Program-made: the position numbers and the translations under genes | Assembly (NCBI GenBank): GCA_014843695.1 | Contig: CM026401.1 | Location: forward strand, 54,014,649-54,078,648 | DNA length: 64,000 nt | Source of the DNA: Archivesica marissinica | Lineage: Eukaryota; Mollusca; Bivalvia; Venerida; Vesicomyidae | Direction of reading: 5' to 3' | The notes under the pieces: model-generated | Database searches by the model: none | Seen by the model: only the letters and a program-made list of their open reading frames with translations | What the model was told of the DNA's origin: nothing | In this document: in pieces, positions 1-9,473 of the stretch | Position numbering within the stretch: the first letter of the stretch is position 1 | Layout: each line of letters begins with the position of its first letter

Positions 1-87
1 TACTGCGCGGGCACCTGCTGCGGATGGAGAACACTGCCAGCTCCCATCTGTTGAGGTACCGCGATAGTTGTAGGCCCTGCTGGACCC
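1..87 (-). CDS. NPHP4: NPHP4 exon 11 (partial, runs off the window)
   Basis: This is the last visible coding exon of the minus-strand NPHP4 gene. The acceptor is a clear pyrimidine/AT-rich tract ending TTTTAG at 93-88. The exon enters in phase 2, so its first base completes the AG left by exon 10 to give Arg, and the frame then stays open to the window edge. It encodes a Gly/Pro/Gln/Ala-rich, probably disordered stretch beginning G-P-A-G-P-T-T and ending near P-Q-Q-V-P-A-Q. Vertebrate NPHP4 has a similar low-complexity Pro/Ser-rich linker after its N-terminal domain. The phase match and acceptor support the call; the sequence itself is not conserved enough to prove it. Confidence 0.7.
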
Positions 88-239
88 CTAAAATACAAAT
101 AAAGTAAACTGGGTAACAGAAAGAGAATCAAATGATGAATTTCATTTCACTTTAGCACTCTGTGGATACGACGTCGGCCGCATAGCAGAGGGGTTACTAG
201 TTTGATCCCGCAAGACCCACGGTGGCCGAGTCCTGAAAT

Positions 240-1355
240 CCAAATTTCTTATTTTCTCTCCCTCATGAGAGATTAAAACTAATATGTTGTAAGAATTTGA
301 ACTATTATATTGTAAGAATTTGAACTAGTAAGAATTTGAACTAATATGTTGTAAGAATTTGAACTAATATGTTGTAAGAATTTGAACTAATATGTTGTAA
401 GAATTTGAACTAATATGTAGTAAGAATTTGAACTAGTAAGAATTTGAACTAATATGTTGTAAGAATTTGAACTAATATGTTGTAAGAATTTGAACTAATA
501 TGTTGTAAGAATTTGAACTAATAAGAATTTGAACTAATATGTTGTAAGAATTTGAACTAGTAAGAATTTGAACTAATATGTTGTAAGAATTTGAACTATT
601 ATGTTGTAAGAATTTGAACTAATATGTTGTAAGAATTTGAACTAATAAGAATTTGAACTAATATGTTGTAAGAATTTGAATTAGTAAGAATTTGAACTAA
701 TATGTTGTAAGAATTTGAACTATTATGTTGTAAGAATTTGAACTAATAAGAATTTGAACTATTATGTTGTACGAATTTGAACTAATATGTTGTAAGAATT
801 TGAACTAGTAAGAATTTGAACTAATATGTTGTAAGAATTTGAACTAATATGTAGTAAGAATTTGAACTATTATGTTGTAAGAATTTGAACTAATATGTTG
901 TAAGAATTTGAACTAATATGTAGTAAAAATTTGAACTATTATGTTGTAAGAATTTGAACTATTATGTTGTAAGAATTTGAACTAGTAAGAATTTGAACTA
1001 ATATGTTGTAAGAATTTGAACTAATATGTTGTAAGAATTTGAACTAATATGTAGTAAGAATTTGAACTATTATGTTGTAAGAATTTGAACTAATATGTTG
1101 TAAGAATTTGAACTATTATGTTGTAAGAATTTGAACTAATATGTTGTAAGAATTTGAACTAATATGTTGTAAGAATTTGAACTAATATGTTGTAAGAATT
1201 TGAACTATTATGTTGTAAGAATTTGAACTATTATGTTGTAAGAATTTGAACTAGTAAGAATTTGAACTAATATGTTGTAAGAATTTGAACTAATATGTTG
1301 TAAGAATTTGAACTAATATGTTGTAAGAATTTGAACTAATATGTTGTAAGAATTT
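240..1355. repeat. Minisatellite, 23-bp unit (GTAAGAATTTGAACTAATAT type)
   Basis: About 50 tandem copies of a 23-bp AT-rich unit, mixed with 15-bp short units that lack the AATATGTTGT part. The array lies in NPHP4 intron 10. It has no long open frame. Unit variants (ATGTAGT, CTATTATG) recur in blocks, which suggests growth by unequal exchange or replication slippage. Confidence 0.95.
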
Positions 1356-1394
1356 ATTTAATAATCAAACTAGAATCAATTTGTAAAATGTTGT

Positions 1395-1512
1395 CATTTT
1401 TTGGTGGACTTGAGTGAGGCCGATCTGTACCCACAACTAGTCAGGAATCAATTTGTAAAATGTTGTCTTTTTTTGGTGGACTTGAGTGAGGCCGATCTGT
1501 ACCCACAAATAG
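1395..1512. repeat. Two-copy direct repeat of about 80 bp
   Basis: The segment containing GGTGGACTTGAGTGAGGCCG occurs twice in tandem, at about 1403 and 1476, with one or two differences. A short open frame across it is a by-product. I see no function. Confidence 0.75.
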
Positions 1513-1513
1513 T

Positions 1514-1700
1514 CAGGGCTCATTCTAGAGGGCGACAGGGCGAAATAGTCGCCTTAGGGACATTGACATCACCCCCTGGGGGCCCCACCTCTCCCTAAAA
1601 AATACAACACATTTTGTTTTACAATTTCCATACAAAATTGTGTCCAGTGAGATACACTGGCCCATTATAAAGCATTGCGTCTATTCATTATTTGAAATAT
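1514..1700. mobile_element. Truncated CAGGG-type MITE
   Basis: It starts with GGCTCATTCTAGAGGGCGAC and continues with the GGGGGCCCCAC and ATACACTGGCCCATTATAAAGC motifs. These are shared with the complete copies at 33948-34230 and 29628-29900. The far terminal repeat is absent, so this copy is truncated. Confidence 0.7.
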
Positions 1701-1758
1701 ATGGCCTGGAATCATTAATATGGCATTTGTGCATGAATAAATGTTAATTATAGTCACA

Positions 1759-2488
1759 TTAACCCTTTCCCTCATAGAAGCACCTCTTGACGCCATTACC
1801 AATACGACATACATTGACAATGTAGTAGTCAAACCAATGCTCATAACCCTTTCCCTCATAGAAGCACCTCTTGACGCCATTACCAATACGACATACATTG
1901 ACAATGTAGTAGTCAAACCAATGCTCATAACCCTTTCCCTCATAGAAGCACCTCTTGACGCCATTACCAATACGACATACATTGACAATGTAGTAGCCAA
2001 ACCAATGTTCATAACCCTTTCCCTCATAGAAGCACCTCTTGACGCCATTACCAATACGACATACATTGACAATGTAGTAGCCAAACAAATGTTCATAATA
2101 ATGGCCAGAATCTCATGTGGTCCCAGTAATATCTATGGAGGTGGGATAGATATGGCGACTACTTATCCACTGCATGATAGCTAAATGGCTGTCGTTTGTA
2201 TGGAGATATAATAGTATATTAACCTAAATCTCTATGAAGTCCCAGTAATATCTATGGAAGTGAGATAGATATGGCGACTACTTATCCACTACATGATAGC
2301 TAAATGGCTGTCGTTTGTATGGAGATATAATAGTATATTAACCTAAATCTCTATGTAGTCCCAGTAATATTTATGGAGGTGGGATAGATATGGCCACTAC
2401 TTATCCACTGCATGATAGCTAAATGACTGTTGTTTGTATGGAGATATAATAGTATATTAACCTAAATCTCTGTGAAGGGAAGGGTTAA
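1759..2488. mobile_element. TTAA-flanked MITE with internal tandem expansion (copy 1)
   Basis: The element begins TTAACCCTTTCCCTCATAG and ends with the inverted counterpart TGAAGGGAAGGGTTAA, so it has terminal inverted repeats bounded by TTAA. Inside, an 84-bp unit (AGAAGCACCTCTTGACGCCA start) is present four times and a unit of about 120 bp (AATGGCTGTCGTTTGTATGG) about three times. A simple, unexpanded relative is at 61850-62210. TTAA flanks with a TIR starting CCC are typical of the piggyBac superfamily; that assignment is inference because no transposase is present. The 84-bp unit is a multiple of three and so keeps misleading open frames on both strands. Confidence 0.75.
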
Positions 2489-2618
2489 ATGGCTGTCGTT
2501 TGTATGGAGATATAATAGTATATTAACCTAAATCTCTATTAACGAGAGGTTTAAACTGCATAGCAGGATCCAATGGCAAAGGTAATAGGCAAGACTCTAG
2601 CAACACAAAAGAACTTAC

Positions 2619-2800
2619 CTTGAAGACACTGGACGACCAGACGGAGGTCTTCGTTGAGCTGTGGGCGATTCTAGCATCATGCCCGCCTCACTACCCTCCA
2701 TACTGTGGGTGGCAGAGCGCATAGAATTTGCAGAACCCATATGGAAACCAGCGGCCAAGGCCATAGGATGGGTGGGGTGTGTTCCAGAAGACAAACTATC
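2619..2800 (-). CDS. NPHP4: NPHP4 exon 10, left copy
   Basis: A 182-nt exon with a strong acceptor (TATTGATTTACAG before 2800) and a strong donor (CAAG/GTAAGT at 2619/2618). It enters in phase 0, matching the end of exon 9, and leaves in phase 2, matching exon 11. It encodes about 60 residues of Ser/Met/Gly/Pro-rich sequence ending R-R-P-P-S-G-R-P-V-S-S. The human protein has a comparable R-R-P-S-R-K-P-P segment after its N-terminal conserved region. An identical copy lies 3479 bp to the right (6098-6279). Because 182 is not a multiple of three, a transcript containing both copies would shift frame, so only one can be used, or one is an assembly artefact. Confidence 0.75.
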
Positions 2801-2919
2801 CTGTAAATCAATACACAATACTAGAAATTGCATTCTTGAGAATTCAAAATGTGAGTATCTCACACTGGCATTAATTTAAGTGAATCTGTGTGCATGATAA
2901 AAACATGGTAAGCTTTGGA

Positions 2920-3335
2920 AGTGGAATATGGTTTTTCAAATACCATGACCCTGTGACCTTTGATCCACTATCTCAAGGTCAGTAGTGGGTAACTAATGAT
3001 GTCATATATATATATATTGGAATATGGTTTTTCAAATACCATGACCCTGTGACCTTGACCTTTGATCCACTATCTCAAGGTCAGTAGTGGCTAACTAATG
3101 ATGTCATATATATATATTGGAATAAAATTATGGTTTTTTAAATACCATGACCCTGTGACCTTGACCTTTGATCCACTATCTCAAGGTCAGTAGTGGCTAA
3201 CTAATGATGTCATATATATATATTGGAATAAAATTATGGTTTTTTAAATACAATGACCCTGTGACCTTGACCTTTGATCCACTATCTCAAGGTCAGTAGT
3301 GGCTAACTAATGATGTCATATATATATTGGATTCA
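2920..3335. repeat. Tandem repeat of about 100 bp, four copies
   Basis: Four copies of a unit containing CCATGACCCTGTGACCTTGA and ending in an ATATATAT run with GATGTCAT. The array lies in intron sequence just upstream of exon 10 in gene orientation and is repeated at 6398-6812 within the large duplication. Confidence 0.9.
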
Positions 3336-3349
3336 TCTTCTGACCTGAC

Positions 3350-4100
3350 AAATGCGAGTACATCAGATTAGAAGCCAAATTATTATTATTATTATTATTA
3401 TATACCAAACTTGTATAGCGCTCTTTTCATTTAAAAATAAAACGTTCAAAAGCGCTTTACAGCCTAAAATATCACAAATATTGATAAAAACTTCCACATA
3501 CAATGAGATAAAACAAGACAAAATTAGCAAACACAATTACAATGGATTCCAAATATGCTATAAAATATTAGGATCTAAAATTATAACAATTAAAATATAG
3601 GTAATAATTAAATAAAATGTGTTCATTTGCAGTCTTAATCCTGATTGAGCACAGACACAGTTCGATATTTATGTTCCATATGAACATTTAAAAAGGTGTG
3701 TCTTCAAAGCCTTTTTGAAAGAACACAATGTTGTTGCACTTCTAAGATTTGATGGAAGAGAATTCCAAAGTTTTGGGGCAGCAGTCATGAAACTTCTATC
3801 TCCGTATGTCAAATGGGTACATAAGATCAAAAATTGTTTTAAATGTTAGTAAATTTCTGGTGACCGTGACCCTAAAAATCTAAAATGACTAATCGCAACC
3901 GGTAGCGATGATAAATCAATGTAAACACACATCTTGACCCTAGACTTAAAAATCAATAGGGTTATCTACCGACTATATTCAGTGTTCCAGCTAGGAATGC
4001 ATAGCCAGTCTAGTTTTCCATCGGTGTATGAACTACATTTGGCATGGGTAATGTGTGTGGCGGCCGAAGCATCCACTCTAACAATAAACAAGCCCAATGT
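3350..4100. repeat. Dispersed-repeat-like intron segment, present twice
   Basis: It contains an (ATT)n run, the motif pair GTATAGCGCTCTTT and AAAAGCGCTTTAC, and a moderately conserved stretch around GAATTCCAAAGTTTTGGGGC. It looks like an old dispersed repeat; I cannot name its family. A second copy starts at about 6829. Confidence 0.5.
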
Positions 4101-4324
4101 AGTTTATACCCCGATGTAAACTATTAACCCGTGATTCATTACTTATATTTACATTAATTATTCTTTCAATGGCACAAAGAAAATATAGCACACTTTGCAT
4201 TTAGCATACTTGATATGCAACTTACCGTGTGCCAGAACATGTAAATAGATCATCCTTGGAACAGCGTAAGCTGTAACACACGTCTTTTCTCGCGACAAAT
4301 GCTTCCTAATTGCGAATGCGCATG

Positions 4325-5324
4325 NNNNNNNNNNNNNNNNNNNNNNNNNNNNNNNNNNNNNNNNNNNNNNNNNNNNNNNNNNNNNNNNNNNNNNNNNNNN
4401 NNNNNNNNNNNNNNNNNNNNNNNNNNNNNNNNNNNNNNNNNNNNNNNNNNNNNNNNNNNNNNNNNNNNNNNNNNNNNNNNNNNNNNNNNNNNNNNNNNNN
4501 NNNNNNNNNNNNNNNNNNNNNNNNNNNNNNNNNNNNNNNNNNNNNNNNNNNNNNNNNNNNNNNNNNNNNNNNNNNNNNNNNNNNNNNNNNNNNNNNNNNN
4601 NNNNNNNNNNNNNNNNNNNNNNNNNNNNNNNNNNNNNNNNNNNNNNNNNNNNNNNNNNNNNNNNNNNNNNNNNNNNNNNNNNNNNNNNNNNNNNNNNNNN
4701 NNNNNNNNNNNNNNNNNNNNNNNNNNNNNNNNNNNNNNNNNNNNNNNNNNNNNNNNNNNNNNNNNNNNNNNNNNNNNNNNNNNNNNNNNNNNNNNNNNNN
4801 NNNNNNNNNNNNNNNNNNNNNNNNNNNNNNNNNNNNNNNNNNNNNNNNNNNNNNNNNNNNNNNNNNNNNNNNNNNNNNNNNNNNNNNNNNNNNNNNNNNN
4901 NNNNNNNNNNNNNNNNNNNNNNNNNNNNNNNNNNNNNNNNNNNNNNNNNNNNNNNNNNNNNNNNNNNNNNNNNNNNNNNNNNNNNNNNNNNNNNNNNNNN
5001 NNNNNNNNNNNNNNNNNNNNNNNNNNNNNNNNNNNNNNNNNNNNNNNNNNNNNNNNNNNNNNNNNNNNNNNNNNNNNNNNNNNNNNNNNNNNNNNNNNNN
5101 NNNNNNNNNNNNNNNNNNNNNNNNNNNNNNNNNNNNNNNNNNNNNNNNNNNNNNNNNNNNNNNNNNNNNNNNNNNNNNNNNNNNNNNNNNNNNNNNNNNN
5201 NNNNNNNNNNNNNNNNNNNNNNNNNNNNNNNNNNNNNNNNNNNNNNNNNNNNNNNNNNNNNNNNNNNNNNNNNNNNNNNNNNNNNNNNNNNNNNNNNNNN
5301 NNNNNNNNNNNNNNNNNNNNNNNN
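4325..5324. other. Assembly gap, 1000 N
   Basis: Exactly 1000 undefined bases, a conventional placeholder for a gap of unknown size. Open frames drawn across it are meaningless. It separates the two copies of the large duplication. Confidence 1.
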
Positions 5325-7812
5325 ACCCTTTCCCTCATAGAAGCACCTCTTGACGCCATTACCAATACGACATACATTGACAATGTAGTAGTCAAACCAA
5401 TGCTCATAACCCTTTCCCTCATAGAAGCACCTCTTGACGCCATTACCAATACGACATACATTGACAATGTAGTAGTCAAACCAATGCTCATAACCCTTTC
5501 CCTCATAGAAGCACCTCTTGACGCCATTACCAATACGACATACATTGACAATGTAGTAGCCAAACAAATGTTCATAATAATGGCCAGAATCTCATGTGGT
5601 CCCAGTAATATCTATGGAGGTGGGATAGATATGGCGACTACTTATCCACTGCATGATAGCTAAATGGCTGTCGTTTGTATGGAGATATAATAGTATATTA
5701 ACCTAAATCTCTATGAAGTCCCAGTAATATCTATGGAAGTGAGATAGATATGGCGACTACTTATCCACTACATGATAGCTAAATGGCTGTCGTTTGTATG
5801 GAGATATAATAGTATATTAACCTAAATCTCTATGTAGTCCCAGTAATATTTATGGAGGTGGGATAGATATGGCCACTACTTATCCACTGCATGATAGCTA
5901 AATGACTGTTGTTTGTATGGAGATATAATAGTATATTAACCTAAATCTCTGTGAAGGGAAGGGTTAAATGGCTGTCGTTTGTATGGAGATATAATAGTAT
6001 ATTAACCTAAATCTCTATTAACGAGAGGTTTAAACTGCATAGCAGGATCCAATGGCAAAGGTAATAGGCAAGACTCTAGCAACACAAAAGAACTTACCTT
6101 GAAGACACTGGACGACCAGACGGAGGTCTTCGTTGAGCTGTGGGCGATTCTAGCATCATGCCCGCCTCACTACCCTCCATACTGTGGGTGGCAGAGCGCA
6201 TAGAATTTGCAGAACCCATATGGAAACCAGCGGCCAAGGCCATAGGATGGGTGGGGTGTGTTCCAGAAGACAAACTATCCTGTAAATCAATACACAATAC
6301 TAGAAATTGCATTCTTGAGAATTCAAAATGTGAGTATCTCACACTGGCATTAATTTAAGTGAATCTGTGTGCATGATAAAAACATGGTAAGCTTTGGAAG
6401 TGGAATATGGTTTTTCAAATACCATGACCCTGTGACCTTTGATCCACTATCTCAAGGTCAGTAGTGGGTAACTAATGATGTCATATATATATATATTGGA
6501 ATATGGTTTTTCAAATACCATGACCCTGTGACCTTGACCTTTGATCCACTATCTCAAGGTCAGTAGTGGCTAACTAATGATGTCATATATATATATTGGA
6601 ATAAAATTATGGTTTTTTAAATACCATGACCCTGTGACCTTGACCTTTGATCCACTATCTCAAGGTCAGTAGTGGCTAACTAATGATGTCATATATATAT
6701 ATTGGAATAAAATTATGGTTTTTTAAATACAATGACCCTGTGACCTTGACCTTTGATCCACTATCTCAAGGTCAGTAGTGGCTAACTAATGATGTCATAT
6801 ATATATTGGATTCATCTTCTGACCTGACAAATGCGAGTACATCAGATTAGAAGCCAAATTATTATTATTATTATTATTATATACCAAACTTGTATAGCGC
6901 TCTTTTCATTTAAAAATAAAACGTTCAAAAGCGCTTTACAGCCTAAAATATCACAAATATTGATAAAAACTTCCACATACAATGAGATAAAACAAGACAA
7001 AATTAGCAAACACAATTACAATGGATTCCAAATATGCTATAAAATATTAGGATCTAAAATTATAACAATTAAAATATAGGTAATAATTAAATAAAATGTG
7101 TTCACAGTCTTAATCCTGATTGAGCACAGACACAGTTCGATATTTATGTTCCATATGAACATTTAAAAAGGTGTGTCTTCAAAGCCTTTTTGAAAGAACA
7201 CAATGTTGTTGCACTTCTAAGATTTGATGGAAGAGAATTCCAAAGTTTTGGGGCAGCAGTCATGAAACTTCTATCTCCGTATGTCAAATGGGTACATAAG
7301 ATCAAAAATTGTTTTAAATGTTAGTAAATTTCTGGTGACCGTGACCCTAAAAATCTAAAATGACTAATCGCAACCGGTAGCGATGATAAATCAATGTAAA
7401 ACACACATCTTGACCCTAGACTTAAAAATCAATAGGGTTATCTACCGACTATATTCAGTGTTCCAGCTAAGGAATGCATAGCCAGTCTAGTTTCCATCGG
7501 TGTATGAACTACATTTGGCATGGGTAATGTGTGTGGCGGCCGAAGGCATCCACTCTAACAATAAACACGCATAATGTAGTTCATAACCCGATGGAAACTA
7601 TTAACCCGTGATTCATTACTTAAATTTACATTAATTATTCTTTTAAATGACACAAAGAAAATATAGCACACTTTGCATTTAAAATGTTTTTATGGCCAGA
7701 TTTGCAAGTTACCGTGTGTCGGACCTGGTAAATAGACCATACTTGGAACAGCGTTAGCTGTAAAACACGCCTTTCTTGCGAGGAACGCTGCCTAACACAG
7801 CGAATGCGCATG
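5325..7812. repeat. Large segmental duplication, right copy
   Basis: Counterpart of 1846-4324. It starts inside the 84-bp repeats with three copies visible, includes exon 10 again, and continues to the shared end GCGAATGCGCATG. Sequence to the right (7813 onward) is unique and leads into exon 9, so this copy is joined to the gene's 5' side. The left copy is joined to its 3' side. Confidence 0.9.
6098..6279 (-). CDS. NPHP4: NPHP4 exon 10, right copy
   Basis: Base-for-base equivalent of the exon at 2619-2800, with the same acceptor (ATTTACAG) and donor (CAAG/GTAAGT). It is the copy nearest exon 9. It enters in phase 0 and leaves in phase 2, so splicing it to the left copy would break the frame. 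Either copy gives the same protein. See the findings for the choice between true duplication and a collapsed or duplicated assembly. Confidence 0.7.
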
Positions 7813-7993
7813 CCCGTAACTTCCGAGTGCGCATGTCAGCTGCATATCATTAGTTGGGAACCCACATACGAAAATGAATACAATCAGGGCATCGTAAATT
7901 AAAATTCACTACAAAAATTAAATCAAACAACTTCTGAAATCAATTCATATGCATTTCTGTACACTTCTGAACCAAGAGCAATAACATTCCTAC

Positions 7994-8227
7994 CTTGAAA
8001 CCAAATCCCCACTGGAAAGCCATGAGTCCGCCCGCGGTTTTCGATGACATCTCATCCTGCATGGCTGTATCGGGCACTTTGTAGACAAACTCTCCATCGG
8101 GCGACGGAATGGGGCCACCAAACAGCCCCACAGTCACATGAGCAGTGTTTGGTTGGAGGAAAGGGTTCCATGCAGACCACCGTAGCGTCACCGAGCGTGT
8201 GTTACCTCGCTGAAGACTTTTAGACAT
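7994..8227 (-). CDS. NPHP4: NPHP4 exon 9
   Basis: This exon encodes 78 residues (about 395-472 of the protein), phase 0 at both ends, with acceptor ACTTTGCAG at 8235-8228 and donor CAAG/GTAGGA. Visible family matches are R-W-S-A-W-N-P-F-L (human R-W-A-V-W-N-P-L-L), then a short beta-rich run, then F-V-Y-K-V-P (human L-V-Y-K-V-P), then L-M-A-F-Q-W-G-F-G (human L-R-F-Q-F-S-L-G). These anchors occur in the same order and spacing as in vertebrate NPHP4, making this one of the most certain exons. The first codon is ATG but it is internal, since it follows a phase-0 acceptor. A SINE ends about 15 bp upstream of the acceptor. Confidence 0.95.
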
Positions 8228-8242
8228 CTGCAAAGTATATAT

Positions 8243-8504
8243 ATATATATTTTGGGTTTTTACGCTTGCATCAGCACCATTTTGGGCTATATCGCCGGCG
8301 GGCAGTTTACCTAACAACACCTTTCCTGGGCAGGCTCCAGCGGTTAACCAGTACTTGGGAGCACCAACCTCAGTAAGAAACTGCCAACTTTTTCATATAA
8401 ATGAGACACGGCCTGAGCGGGGCTCGAACCCGTGACCATCAGTGATGATATGTTACAGTGGTATACAAGTCAGCAACCTTAACCACTCGACCACGGAGGC
8501 GGAC
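8243..8504 (-). mobile_element. tRNA-derived SINE (family A), inserted at the exon 9 acceptor
   Basis: A full-length minus-strand copy. The head has the Pol III A box TGGTCGAGTGGTTAAGG and B box GGGTTCGAGCCCCG, the body contains AAAGTTGGCAGTTTCTTAC, and the tail reads GCGTAAAAACCC followed by an AT run. Flanks CTGCAAAGTATAT (8228-8240) and CTGGAAAGTAAAT (8504-8516) look like a target-site duplication (11 of 13 match). In gene orientation both read ...ACTTT(G/C)CAG, so the splice acceptor itself was duplicated. Confidence 0.85.
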
Positions 8505-8899
8505 TGGAAAGTAAATAGGTTTGTTTTTTGGCATTAGTGATGATGATTGAGCTTATTTACCCTCGCCACCGGCGAACCATTGACTATTTCAAGTGCTCAT
8601 ACTTTCCGAGAACAGTTGTTCAATGGAACATACTGCCATCTCATGTAGTCAGCGCTGACTATCGCAGGAGTTAAGTCGGCGCTGGCTGCATCGACGATGA
8701 AGCCATAACAGAACACACATGTTTTTATCTTGTTCTTAACAACTACTAACCTCTCTTTGCACACTTCTAGTATATGTACATATTGTAGGCTTACAGGCTT
8801 TTAAGGTTTAAGGTGTTAGGTTTTTGCCCCTTTTTTTTATCACACTACCAGTGTCCTCTTTGGTGGAATTATAGTAGCTGAGGAGGCCTGGTAGCTCAC

Positions 8900-9125
8900 T
8901 TTTCTAACCCTCACGCATGGCCATAATAGCTCAATTAATGACTGTTAGCCATTAACAGAGAAGAAGAACCATGTGGGTGAGGGGATTGGGTTTAAAGTCA
9001 CACCAACAGCTTAGGCCAGATGGCGACTCTCACGCTATCATTGGTGGAAGACACAAAGTGCCAGCATTTCAGGCACAGACGGCCACCCAGGTAGAACCAC
9101 CGACCTTCTGTAAGCCAGCTGGTAA
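8900..9125 (+). repeat. Dispersed repeat shared with 24718-24880
   Basis: The motif CACCAACAGCTTAGG, followed by ATGGTGACTCTC-like and CACCGACCT sequence, occurs here and at 24724-24850 in the same orientation, with about 75-80% identity by eye. It is probably a SINE body or other old retroelement fragment. The rest of 8510-9370 shows nothing I can identify. Confidence 0.6.
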
Positions 9126-9370
9126 ATAAATACAACATCTGTCCAGGATTAGTTACAGTAATAACCTTGGGTACGTAAATGACGGGTACTTGAGATGGTC
9201 TAATTGGGTCATTTATAGATTATTTTATATACAATTCTCACAATAAATGAGGAATAAATTACATGTAGTTGTTCTATGTGGGTATTTAATCTCCTTAACA
9301 CATGTGTACAAACGTAACGCAATTCAATGCATTACAATACAATAAGTTTATTGCATAAACAGACACATGT

Positions 9371-9473
9371 CAGGGATCATCCTAGGCCGGAATGTTTGGG
9401 AGAAGTGAGAAAGCGCGAGATTGCGTCCTTTAATGGTATTATTTAATCAATTTCAATACAATAAGGTTACAAT
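9371..9473. mobile_element. CAGGG-type MITE end
   Basis: It starts CAGGGATCATCCTAGG and continues with the TTGGGAGAAGTGAGAAAGCG motif of the family. It is cut off at about 9474, where the big minisatellite begins. Confidence 0.65.

Larger units (their letters stand above)
1846..4324. repeat. Large segmental duplication, left copy
   Basis: This segment matches 5325-7812 at an offset of 3479 bp. From the 84-bp repeats through exon 10 to about 3,900 the two are essentially identical, with one 4-bp indel near 3,624. Beyond about 3,960 (about 7,440 in the other copy) they diverge by substitutions and indels, up to roughly 10-15% by eye near the right end. The left copy stops at the N gap. Confidence 0.9.

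Noticed and set aside
4158..5663. Long frames of up to 469 codons crossing the N gap
   Set aside because: Most codons are undefined bases; the rest is the 84-bp MITE repeat.
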